Shown here: positions 1 to 7,097 of the stretch, one piece after another | Layout of the letters: every line of letters starts with the position of its first letter | Position numbering within the stretch: position 1 is the stretch's first letter | Source of the DNA: Amylibacter sp. | GTDB taxonomy: Bacteria > Pseudomonadota > Alphaproteobacteria > Rhodobacterales > Rhodobacteraceae | DNA: 8,029 bases | NCBI GenBank assembly: GCA_030625465.1 | Contig: DAOUQS010000081.1 | Span: forward strand, 1-8,029 | Direction: 5' to 3' | Translations under genes and position numbers: made by a program | The notes under the pieces: generated by a model | Told to the model about the DNA's origin: nothing | Databases searched by the model: none | What the model saw: only the letters and a program-made list of their open reading frames with translations

Positions 1-636
1 CGGGTCAGGATCATCGCCTGTGGTAATTTCGGCGTCCAGTTCCACCGCGTGCCACGCCAGATTGTTCCATCCGGCCTGTCGCAAAATCGGTTCGAAATAT
101 GCGGGATCAGCCCAGGCAAAAGGCCCGGGCGTGCCCGCAGGTGGCGCGGGTGGCGGATCACCCAGAAGTGACCGCGCCGCTTTCAGCGGAATACGCGCCC
201 AGCCGTTTTCCCGCCCTGCGCACCAACAGACAATCAACAGATTGCCACCTGCCACGGTCTGATTACGGATATGTGTCCAGCCTGCGACCGCATCGTCAAA
301 AAACATTGCACCACAGCGCGAATAGACCGCATCATAAGGCCCGCCCAATGGCGCGCTTGATGCGTCGGCCAGCAGATATTCGGCACCGCCATCTTCCCTG
401 GCTAAAGCCAGTAAATCTTCGGAAACATCAACACCTGTTACATCTGCACCAAGCCGCGCCAATGCACGACTAGTGCTACCTGCCCCGCAGCCCACATCCA
501 GCACGCGTTTATCGGCGACGTCGCCCAACGCGGCAATGCCCTGATCGCCCACAGGGCCCAGCAGGCAATTCAACCCGTCCATGCGCTTTGACCATTCTTT
601 GCCGACACGACCCTGCCAATCCAGTTTATCCGTCAT
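1..636 (-). CDS. Class I SAM-dependent methyltransferase (C-terminus cut by window edge)
   Basis: An open frame of 212 codons runs leftward from an ATG at 634-636 to the window edge with no stop, so the C-terminus is missing. The start is supported by a strong AGGAGG ribosome site at 641-646, 4 nt upstream. The Rossmann SAM-binding motif I is VLDVGCGAG (residues 45-53), and the acidic residue ending strand 2 is D70 in TGVDVS. A YDAVYSRCGAMFF block (101-113) fits motif II/post-II. The N-terminus (WQGRVGKEWSKRMDGL) is of the type seen in Methyltransf_11/25 proteins of Rhodobacterales. The substrate cannot be read from the sequence; it is probably a small molecule and the protein cytoplasmic, with no signal peptide or membrane helix visible. 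It diverges from the phosphatase gene, with only 44 bp between the starts. The family call is firm; the substrate is unknown. Confidence 0.9.
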   Translation of the reverse strand, partial: MTDKLDWQGRVGKEWSKRMDGLNCLLGPVGDQGIAALGDVADKRVLDVGCGAGSTSRALARLGADVTGVDVSEDLLALAREDGGAEYLLADASSAPLGGPYDAVYSRCGAMFFDDAVAGWTHIRNQTVAGGNLLIVCWCAGRENGWARIPLKAARSLLGDPPPAPPAGTPGPFAWADPAYFEPILRQAGWNNLAWHAVELDAEITTGDDPDP

Positions 637-680
637 ATTTCCTCCTAGACGCGGTCACGTTGGCCCAATATTGTACCCAC

Positions 681-1322
681 ATGCAACAGGCTTTTTCACA
701 TGTCACCACATGGGTGTTCGATCTTGATAATACGCTTTATCCACCAACGGACGCGTTGTTCGACCAAATTGATGTGCTGATGACGGATTATGTCATGGAC
801 AGCCTGAAACTGGACCACCCCACGGCCAATAAGCTGCGCGCGGATTACTGGGCGCAGTACGGCACGACGCTGGCGGGGTTGATGGAAGTGCATGACCTTG
901 AGCCTGAACCGTTCCTTGATGCGGTTCATCAAATTGACCTGTCACATATTCAGGCGGATCACGGGTTGCGCACCTCTATTGAACGGCTTGAGGGACGCAA
1001 AATCGTCTATACCAACGGATCACGCGAACATGCGGAACGGGTCACAAAAGCACGCGGTCTGGACGGGGTTTTTGATGCTATGTACGGCGTTGAACATGCG
1101 GGATATGCGCCAAAACCACGGCGTGTAGCGTTCGAGCGGGTGTTTGCACTGGACGGGGTAGACCCGCAAAGGGCCGCATTGTTTGAAGACGATGAACGCA
1201 ATCTGGAAATTCCCCATGCGATGGGACTTAAAACCGTGCTGGTCGGGCCCAAAGATGACCGCCCCTACATTCATTACCAAACCGAGGATCTGGCGGACTT
1301 TCTGTCGCGCCTGACCCCATAG
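681..1322 (+). CDS. HAD-superfamily phosphatase, pyrimidine 5'-nucleotidase type
   Basis: The protein is 213 residues. All four HAD motifs are visible: DLDNT at 14-18 (nucleophile D14, acid/base D16), TNGS at 111-114, K145 in APKPRR, and the acidic motif EDD at 169-171. Residues ~20-100 form the helical cap inserted after motif I. DLDNTLYPP with a helical cap matches the pyrimidine 5'-nucleotidase group (yeast Sdt1/Phm8-like), which removes phosphate from UMP/CMP or related metabolites; the true substrate is not determinable here. I chose the ATG at 681 because it puts motif I at the usual distance from the N-terminus. The longer frame from 588 would run 49 bp into the methyltransferase gene on the other strand. 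No good Shine-Dalgarno is visible before 681. The hydroxylase gene follows after 38 bp and is probably co-transcribed. Confidence 0.85.
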   Translation: MQQAFSHVTTWVFDLDNTLYPPTDALFDQIDVLMTDYVMDSLKLDHPTANKLRADYWAQYGTTLAGLMEVHDLEPEPFLDAVHQIDLSHIQADHGLRTSIERLEGRKIVYTNGSREHAERVTKARGLDGVFDAMYGVEHAGYAPKPRRVAFERVFALDGVDPQRAALFEDDERNLEIPHAMGLKTVLVGPKDDRPYIHYQTEDLADFLSRLTP

Positions 1323-1360
1323 GCCTTTCCGACCTTCCCCATTCAGCCTAGGCTGCATCC

Positions 1361-2560
1361 ATGAAACGTATCAGCACAGACATCATGATTTCAGGCGGCG
1401 GTATTGCCGGTATGACCGCCGCTTGCGCCTTTGGTGCAGCAGGCTTTGATGTGGTCTGTGTTGATCCCGCCCCACCCGTGACCGAAGTCGCCGATCCCAA
1501 ATCCGACCTGCGCAGCACGGCGTTTTTGCAACCGGCGCGCAACACGCTGAAAGCGGCCGGTATCTGGGCCCATCTGGCAGACTACGCCACGCCTTTGGAC
1601 ATCATGCGACTGGCCGATGCGGGCGGCGAGGTGAACGAAGTGCGCACCGTCGCGGATTTCATCGCGTCTGAAATATCGGATGAGCCGTTTGCCTGGAACC
1701 TGCCCAACTGGTTACTGCGCCGCGAGATGCTGAGACGCATTGACGAGCTGGATAATGTGACCTTTCTGACAGGGGTTGAAACCAAAGGAATTACGCCGCG
1801 CACGGACCGCGCCTATGTGCAATTGTCCAACCAAACACAAGTGGACTGCAAGCTGGTGTTGGCCGCAGACGGGCGCAATTCACCGACCCGCGACATGCTG
1901 GGGATTGACGCTAAAACCTGGCGGTTCGGGCAAAAGGCGATTGTATTTTCAGTGTCACACCCGCAATCGCACGAAAATACCTCGACCGAGATCCACCGTT
2001 CCGGCGGGCCGTTCACCGTGGTGCCTTTAAACGATGTGGATGGCGTGCATTATTCCGCAGTGGTCTGGATGGAAAAAGGCCCCCAAGCCGCCGATTTGAT
2101 GGCGATGGATGATGCAACATTTATGGTCACAGCCAACGCGCGGTCTTGCGGTATATTGGGTGATCTGAAACTGGAAAGCCGCCGGATGATCTGGCCAATT
2201 ATCAGCCGTCTGGCCGATAAGCTATATGGCCCGCGCACCGCCCTAATCGCGGAAGCCGCCCATGTTATTCCGCCCATCGGGGCGCAGGGTTTAAACATGA
2301 GCCTGACCGATATTCAGTGCCTGCTGGACCTAAGCCTTGAGAACCCCGATAGCATCGGCACCCCCGAAATGCTGGCCGCCTATCAAAAGGCCCGTTTTGG
2401 TGACATTAAAATGCGGGTAAACGGGGTCAATATGCTGAACCGCGCGGCGATGACAGACAGTGATACCCTAAAGGCCCTGCGCCTGAAGGGGCTGCAAACC
2501 CTGCACGGGTTTGCGCCTGTTCGCAAGACTTTGATGCGTAAAGGATTGGGCAGCGTTTAG
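1361..2560 (+). CDS. ubiH: UbiH/UbiF-family FAD-dependent hydroxylase (ubiquinone biosynthesis)
   Basis: This 399-residue protein has the layout of class A flavoprotein aromatic hydroxylases. The N-terminal FAD fold has GGGIAG at 12-17 and a strand ending VCVDP. The DG motif is AADGRNS (D170, G171, R172). The second FAD motif is AEAAHVIPPIGAQGLN (297-312), where UbiH proteins of other groups have GDAAH..PP.GGQGLN. Family members hydroxylate the benzoquinone ring of ubiquinone precursors using NAD(P)H and O2. Which ring carbon (C1, C5 or C6; UbiH, UbiI, UbiF or the alphaproteobacterial UbiL) cannot be decided by eye, so the symbol is a family label. Length is normal. It follows the HAD gene in the same direction and may share its transcript. 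The ribosome site before 1361 is weak. Confidence 0.85.
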   Translation: MKRISTDIMISGGGIAGMTAACAFGAAGFDVVCVDPAPPVTEVADPKSDLRSTAFLQPARNTLKAAGIWAHLADYATPLDIMRLADAGGEVNEVRTVADFIASEISDEPFAWNLPNWLLRREMLRRIDELDNVTFLTGVETKGITPRTDRAYVQLSNQTQVDCKLVLAADGRNSPTRDMLGIDAKTWRFGQKAIVFSVSHPQSHENTSTEIHRSGGPFTVVPLNDVDGVHYSAVVWMEKGPQAADLMAMDDATFMVTANARSCGILGDLKLESRRMIWPIISRLADKLYGPRTALIAEAAHVIPPIGAQGLNMSLTDIQCLLDLSLENPDSIGTPEMLAAYQKARFGDIKMRVNGVNMLNRAAMTDSDTLKALRLKGLQTLHGFAPVRKTLMRKGLGSV

Positions 2561-2600
2561 CTGACCTGTATTGTTTTACTTATTGAAACGCTCGCCTTTT
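2552..2600 (+). terminator. Possible weak intrinsic terminator after ubiH
   Basis: AGCGTTT (2552-2558, overlapping the stop codon region) is complementary to AAACGCT (2586-2592), and CGCC plus TTTT (2597-2600) follows. The stem is only 7 bp and the loop 27 nt, so folding is doubtful. It is, however, the only terminator-like structure between this gene and the foreign-looking gene downstream. Confidence 0.3.
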
Positions 2601-2738
2601 AATAGAATCATATTGACGATTACAAGTAAACCTTAAAGTATTACAGCAATTGTATCAGACACGCTGTATTAAAGGGCTTTTCAGCAATAATTCTACAACA
2701 ACACCTACTTTTACTAGAAAATATTAAGGAGAAATAAC
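2561..2738. other. AT-rich intergenic leader of the foreign-looking gene
   Basis: This 178 bp non-coding stretch is visibly richer in A and T than the flanking ubiH gene and matches the composition of the gene that follows. It holds a 6 bp inverted repeat, TACAGC (2642-2647) and GCTGTA (2663-2668), with a 15 nt gap, which could be an operator half-site pair or chance. TTGACG at 2613-2618 could be a -35 element, but no convincing -10 lies 16-18 bp downstream. The promoter is therefore not placed. Confidence 0.5.
2726..2731 (+). promoter_or_regulatory. Ribosome binding site AAGGAG fixing the start at 2739
   Basis: AAGGAG lies 7 nt before the ATG at 2739. This is close to ideal spacing and confirms that start for a gene whose family I cannot name. 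Confidence 0.8.
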
Positions 2739-3704
2739 ATGGGATGGAAAGGAACCGTTCGTTCAATTGCGGCAACAGCTCGCCGAATGGAAAGAGATGC
2801 AGAACGACGTCACAAGGTAGCTGTAAAAGAACAAATAACGGCGGATGCATCTGCCGATGTATTGAATTGGGAAAATTATATTGATGATCTTCTGACCGTA
2901 CACACTGATTTAACAGATCATGTTGATTGGGATATATTACTTAATAAGACCGAACCAACAAAGCCAAAACTTGGCACAGATTACTATGATAAAGCAAACG
3001 CTAATCTTGCTCATTTTAAGCCAAAGTTTTTCGATTTTCTTCGTGGTGGAACCGATAAACTGCGAAAGCATTTAGATGATGCGTTTGAGCAAGCTCCTGA
3101 TAAAGACAAGGCTAAGCATGATCGTGCATTAGAAAAGTACGACGCTGATTTCACAGAATGGGAAAGTGACAGAGATTTAGCTAAACGCCTATCGGTTGGC
3201 GAAGCTGCTGCCATACATGAGGTGGTTACTGAATTACAATCATTGAGTAAAACAGACCTTATTGGTTCTGCTGTTACATTTTCAATAAACGACAACTATG
3301 TGCATGCAAAACCGCAAGTGCATACAGATGAAATTGTTCCTAGTTTTAGGCGTAAACAATTAGCAAGTGGTAAATTGTCCGAAACAAAAATGCCAGTAGC
3401 GCAATTTAATGAACTTTACCAAGATTATGTGGCCAGCGTTGCATTAAAGGTAGCAGGGGATTTATTTCAGATGCTTCCGCTCGATGAGGTTTATGTTACA
3501 TGTGAAAGCGAAATGCTTAACTCTGCAACAGGGCATAAAGAACCTACACCAATTTTATCCGTTCAATTTGTTCGGGAAACTTTTGGGCAACTTAATTTGG
3601 TTAATATTGATCCCTCTGACTCAATGGCAAATTTCAACCATGTGATGAATTTTAAAAGAACCAAAGGGTTTGCACCGATTACACCATTTGAGAACAAAAA
3701 ATAG
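2739..3704 (+). CDS. Uncharacterised protein, probably horizontally acquired
   Basis: I cannot assign a function to this 321-residue protein. It has a strong ribosome site and an uninterrupted frame. The N-terminus (1-32) is basic and helical (RSIAATARRMERDAERRHK). A charged, helix-prone stretch spans about 105-150 (DKDKAKHDRALEKYDADF) and may form a coiled coil. The C-terminal half (about 195-311) looks like a folded domain: KMPVAQFNELYQDYVASV from 217, PILSVQFVRETFGQL (271-285) and DPSDSMANFNHVMNFKRTKG (291-310). There is no signal peptide, membrane helix or familiar catalytic motif, so it is probably cytoplasmic. I have a sense of having seen similar uncharacterised proteins of this size in scattered bacteria but cannot verify it. 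Base composition is clearly lower in GC than its neighbours (about 35% in 2881-2940 against about 65% in 2221-2280), and TTA leucine and AGA arginine codons are used. It stands alone, convergent with the aminotransferase gene. A defence or stress role is possible but unsupported. Confidence 0.85.
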   Translation: MGWKGTVRSIAATARRMERDAERRHKVAVKEQITADASADVLNWENYIDDLLTVHTDLTDHVDWDILLNKTEPTKPKLGTDYYDKANANLAHFKPKFFDFLRGGTDKLRKHLDDAFEQAPDKDKAKHDRALEKYDADFTEWESDRDLAKRLSVGEAAAIHEVVTELQSLSKTDLIGSAVTFSINDNYVHAKPQVHTDEIVPSFRRKQLASGKLSETKMPVAQFNELYQDYVASVALKVAGDLFQMLPLDEVYVTCESEMLNSATGHKEPTPILSVQFVRETFGQLNLVNIDPSDSMANFNHVMNFKRTKGFAPITPFENKK

Positions 3705-3714
3705 AACAACCGCT

Positions 3715-4842
3715 CTAAGCCACCTGATCCAATACCGTTTCCAACCGCGCCACGGCTGCATCCACATCATACAACTTATCCAGCCCGAACAATCCTAGGC
3801 GGAATGTGGAATAATCCTCCGGCTCGTCACAACGCAATGGCACACCTGCCGCGATTTGCACACCTTGGGCGGAAAACTTGCTGCCGTTTTGCAGGCCCGC
3901 ATCATCGGTGTAGCTAACCACAACACCGGGCGCGCCGTAACCAGTGGCCGCGACAGAGGTAAACCCGCGTGCTGCAAGCACCGCACGCACCTTATCGCCC
4001 AGTTCCTGTTGTGCCAGTTTCAACTTGTCAAAGCCGTAGTCGCGGGTTTCCAGCATGGTGTCGCGGAAATCTTTCAGCGCATCTGTGGGCATGGTGGCGT
4101 GATAAGCGTGACCACCACCAGTGTAAGCATTCATGATGTTGGACCATGTTTTCAGGTTAACCGAAAAGCTAGTGCTTTCAGTGTCGGCCATACGCGCAAT
4201 CGCGGCATCCGACATCATCACCAGACCCGCACAAGGCGATGCTGACCAGCCTTTTTGCGGCGCAGAGATTAGCACGTCAACGCCAGTGGCGGCCATATCA
4301 ACCCAGATGCACCCTGATGCGATGCAATCCAGCACAAACAGACCACCCACCGAATGCACCGCATCGGCGACCGCTTTGATATAGTCATCGGGCAGGACCA
4401 TCCCACTGGAGGTCTCTACGTGCGGCGCGAACACCACGGCGGGTTGCTCGGCCTTGATCTTGGCCACAACCTCATCAATCGGTGCAGGTGCGAAGGGGGA
4501 TTGGTGGGCGTTGCCGGAACGGCGCGCCTTCATCACATAACCCTCGGACGGCATATTGCAGGCTTCAAATATCTGCGTCCAACGGAACGAAAACCAGCCG
4601 TTGCGCAAGATCAACGCTTTTTGGTCGGTTGCAAACTGTCGTGCGACCGCTTCCATCGCGTAAGTCCCGCCACCGGGGACAATCGCACAAGCTTTGGCGT
4701 TATAGACGCCTAATAGCATTTCATTGATGTCGCGCATAACCCCTTGGAATTGTGCGGACATATGGTTTAGCGAACGGTCGGTAAAGACCACGGAAAATTC
4801 AAGTAATCCATTTGGATCGACGTCAGGTAACAGGGCAGACAT
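3715..4842 (-). CDS. Class V PLP-dependent aminotransferase (alanine-glyoxylate/serine-pyruvate type)
   Basis: This 375-residue protein is of normal length for fold-type I, class V aminotransferases. PLP-binding features are visible: GGGT at 57-60, which would bind the cofactor phosphate; HVETSSG (141-147); D172 in VLDCIASG, which pairs with the pyridine nitrogen; and K197 in SAPQKGWS, the Schiff-base lysine. R348 in TFRLGLFG probably holds the substrate carboxylate. Relatives transfer amino groups from alanine or serine to glyoxylate or other oxo-acids; the exact pair here is unknown. The start at 4842 is supported by GGAG (4851-4854), 8 nt upstream. The gene lies 103 bp downstream of two Lrp-type regulators on the same strand, which suggests amino-acid-responsive control. 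Its 3' end is 10 bp from the convergent foreign-looking gene, with no terminator between. Confidence 0.88.
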   Translation of the reverse strand: MSALLPDVDPNGLLEFSVVFTDRSLNHMSAQFQGVMRDINEMLLGVYNAKACAIVPGGGTYAMEAVARQFATDQKALILRNGWFSFRWTQIFEACNMPSEGYVMKARRSGNAHQSPFAPAPIDEVVAKIKAEQPAVVFAPHVETSSGMVLPDDYIKAVADAVHSVGGLFVLDCIASGCIWVDMAATGVDVLISAPQKGWSASPCAGLVMMSDAAIARMADTESTSFSVNLKTWSNIMNAYTGGGHAYHATMPTDALKDFRDTMLETRDYGFDKLKLAQQELGDKVRAVLAARGFTSVAATGYGAPGVVVSYTDDAGLQNGSKFSAQGVQIAAGVPLRCDEPEDYSTFRLGLFGLDKLYDVDAAVARLETVLDQVA

Positions 4843-4903
4843 ATGCGTAACTCCATCTATGTGTTTGTAGTTATATTAGTCAGGTTTGCAGATATAGAAA
4901 ATC

Positions 4904-4926
4904 AAAAAAACGACATGATTTTTGTC
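4904..4926 (-). terminator. Possible weak terminator after the first Lrp gene
   Basis: Read on the minus strand, GACA (4926-4923), a 7 nt loop and TGTC (4915-4912) are followed by one G and seven Ts (4910-4904). A 4 bp stem is short, so this may only attenuate. If it works, it separates the lrp pair from the aminotransferase gene. Confidence 0.25.
4914..4923 (+). repeat. CATGATTTTT 10-mer shared with the lrp/ilvC control region
   Basis: The same 10 bases occur at 5891-5900. Both copies are on the plus strand, upstream of minus-strand genes: here 72-81 nt before the aminotransferase start, and there 29-38 nt before the first lrp start. This may mark a common operator. Confidence 0.3.
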
Positions 4927-4945
4927 TTTATGTATTATTTACACG

Positions 4946-5404
4946 CTACCCCAAAGCAATATTGCGCTTTTCTTCTGACAACAGCACATTTGCCTCAACA
5001 TCACCCACACCCGGCAGGGTCATGATGCGCCGCCGCAGGACACGTTCAAAATCGGGGATGTCGCGGGCTACCACCTTCAGGCGGTAATCATACATTCCCA
5101 GCACGTGTTGCACCACCTGCACTTCGGGAATGGCACAGACCGCACGTTCAAAATCTTCCAGTGAAACACGCCCCTTGGTCGCCAGTTTTACCCCTAGAAA
5201 AACGCTGACGCCAAAGCCCAGCTTTGCCTTGTCCAGCACTACACGGCGGCCTTTGATAATGCCGGCCTGTTCCAGCCGTTTCACCCGACGCCACGCGGCA
5301 GGTTGTGACAGGTCTACCTTTTTCGCCAAAGCCGCAGCTGACAGGCTGCCGTCCTTTTGCAAGGCGCGCAATATTGCGCGGTCAATATCGTCCAGATCAA
5401 TCAT
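4946..5404 (-). CDS. Lrp/AsnC-family transcriptional regulator (second of a tandem pair)
   Basis: This 152-residue protein is the usual length for Lrp/AsnC regulators. An N-terminal winged helix-turn-helix covers about 4-60: LDDIDRAILRAL, then LSAAALAKKVDLSQPAAWRRVKRLE, with the recognition helix around SQPAAWRRVKRL (33-44). The C-terminal RAM effector and oligomerisation domain spans about 66-145, with LGMYDYRLKVVARD (102-115) matching the conserved G-x-x-D-Y segment. These proteins form dimers to octamers and sense amino acids. The start codon overlaps the stop of the upstream paralogue as ATGA (5401-5404), so translation is probably coupled. No separate promoter is visible. Neighbours are an aminotransferase (downstream) and ilvC (divergent beyond the paralogue), which fits control of amino-acid metabolism. 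The actual ligand is unknown. Confidence 0.93.
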   Translation of the reverse strand: MIDLDDIDRAILRALQKDGSLSAAALAKKVDLSQPAAWRRVKRLEQAGIIKGRRVVLDKAKLGFGVSVFLGVKLATKGRVSLEDFERAVCAIPEVQVVQHVLGMYDYRLKVVARDIPDFERVLRRRIMTLPGVGDVEANVLLSEEKRNIALG

Positions 5405-5862
5405 AACGGCAAAACCTCTCGGTCCAGCACGTTAGCGATCAGCATCAAGGCTTCAATATCGGCGATATGCGGCAGGTTCAAAATGCGGGTGCGGTAAATC
5501 TGCTGATAATGCGCCATATCACGGGCCAACACATTCAGGCGCACATCGACACGGCCCAAAAACGTCTGGATTTCATTGACCTCCGGCACCTCGCGCGCCG
5601 CCGCAATAAAGCTGTCAAACGCATTGGTCTGGGTTTTATCCAGCGTGATGCGCAATGATACTTCAACCTCATAACCCAGGGCCTTGGGGTCCAGCACAAC
5701 TTGCCGCGAAACAATCACCCCGCCCTGCTCCATCCGCTCTACCCTGCGCCAGCACGATGCGGCGGCATAATTGACCCGCGCGCCCAATTGGGCGGCCGTT
5801 AAAGTGGCATCATCTTGCAAGGCGCGCAGGATACGTCTGTCCAGATCATCAAGTTGTTGCAT
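5401..5862 (-). CDS. Lrp/AsnC-family transcriptional regulator (first of a tandem pair)
   Basis: This 153-residue protein is a paralogue of the downstream gene. Aligned by eye without gaps, about 36 of the first 68 residues agree (DNA-binding half) and about 26 of the following 84 (effector half). The N-terminal helix-turn-helix is LTAAQLGARVNYAAASCWRRVERME (21-45). In the RAM domain, the segment matching the partner's G-M-Y-D-Y reads GRVDV (103-107), so the usual tyrosine is replaced and ligand recognition may differ. It is the first gene of a minus-strand unit starting in the intergenic region shared with ilvC, so it is well placed both for autoregulation and for control of ilvC. The ribosome site is weak (GGGA about 9 nt upstream of ATG at 5862). 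Family certain; ligand and regulon inferred. Confidence 0.92.
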   Translation of the reverse strand: MQQLDDLDRRILRALQDDATLTAAQLGARVNYAAASCWRRVERMEQGGVIVSRQVVLDPKALGYEVEVSLRITLDKTQTNAFDSFIAAAREVPEVNEIQTFLGRVDVRLNVLARDMAHYQQIYRTRILNLPHIADIEALMLIANVLDREVLPL

Positions 5863-5890
5863 GGATTATCCCAATTATTGTATATTTACG

Positions 5891-5918
5891 CATGATTTTT
5901 ACATCATTTATCATAATT
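5891..5918 (+). repeat. Three CATNATT units phased at 10-11 bp
   Basis: CATGATT (5891-5897), CATCATT (5902-5908) and CATAATT (5912-5918) start 11 and 10 bp apart, about one helical turn each. Such phasing would place the units on one DNA face, as expected for cooperative binding and wrapping by Lrp octamers. The region is AT-rich, so chance cannot be excluded. Confidence 0.4.
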
Positions 5919-5931
5919 GCACAAATTATGA
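5911..5931. promoter_or_regulatory. Candidate Lrp-type operator (8 bp inverted repeat)
   Basis: TCATAATT (5911-5918) and AATTATGA (5924-5931) form a perfect 8 bp inverted repeat around a 5 nt spacer, GCACA. Lrp/AsnC sites are commonly AT-rich imperfect palindromes of about this size. It sits upstream of the candidate ilvC -10 and about 50-70 nt upstream of the first lrp gene, so one bound protein could touch both promoters. Confidence 0.5.
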
Positions 5932-5979
5932 AATCGACCCTAGCTTGAAACCAGTATAAAACAACCCCAAATTCGCTAA

Positions 5980-7017
<1,038 letters not shown>

Positions 7018-7038
7018 CCTTTATCACCTTTTCATGAA

Positions 7039-7070
7039 AAAAGGCACGCTTTCGGGCGTGCCTTTTGCTT
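7039..7070 (+). terminator. Rho-independent terminator of ilvC
   Basis: AAAAGGCACGC (7039-7049) pairs perfectly with GCGTGCCTTTT (7056-7066) around a 6 nt loop (TTTCGG). T-rich sequence runs from 7063 on. The 11 bp stem with GC-rich core starts 21 bp after the ilvC stop. Confidence 0.92.
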
Positions 7071-7095
7071 TTCAGCCTAACTTTATTGATATAAT
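7065..7095 (+). promoter_or_regulatory. Candidate promoter of the DMT transporter gene
   Basis: A perfect -10 hexamer TATAAT is at 7090-7095. The best -35 is TTGCTT (7065-7070), which overlaps the tail of the ilvC terminator, with a rather long 19 bp spacer. Its place between the terminator and the next gene supports separate transcription. Confidence 0.45.
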
Positions 7096-7097
7096 GA

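Noticed and set aside
20..473. Two overlapping plus-strand frames (20-262 and 99-473)
   Set aside because: They lie antisense within the methyltransferase gene, encode low-complexity proline/arginine/alanine-rich peptides with no domain, and have no ribosome site.
588..680. Upstream in-frame ATG at 588 for the HAD phosphatase
   Set aside because: It would add 31 residues with no HAD-like content and overlap the divergent methyltransferase start. Homologues begin about 12 residues before DLDNT, which fits 681.
1007..1358. Minus-strand frames opposite the HAD gene and others opposite ubiH, ilvC and the aminotransferase
   Set aside because: They are shadows of well-supported genes with clear family motifs, and show no independent start signals or domains.
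2550..3730. Direct repeats flanking the low-GC insert as target-site duplications
   Set aside because: Only loose similarity (TAGCTGACCTG near 2558 and TAAGCCACCTGA near 3716) was found, not a clean repeat, and it overlaps the stop codon regions of both resident genes.
4843..5025. 60-residue plus-strand frame in the aminotransferase/lrp gap
   Set aside because: It is half intergenic and half antisense to lrp, has no ribosome site, and its content looks like translated promoter DNA.
4946..5862. Tandem AsnC-like genes as a siroheme decarboxylase pair (NirDL/AhbAB)
   Set aside because: Both have intact Lrp-type helix-turn-helix regions, there are no heme-synthesis neighbours, and no active-site pattern of that group was seen.
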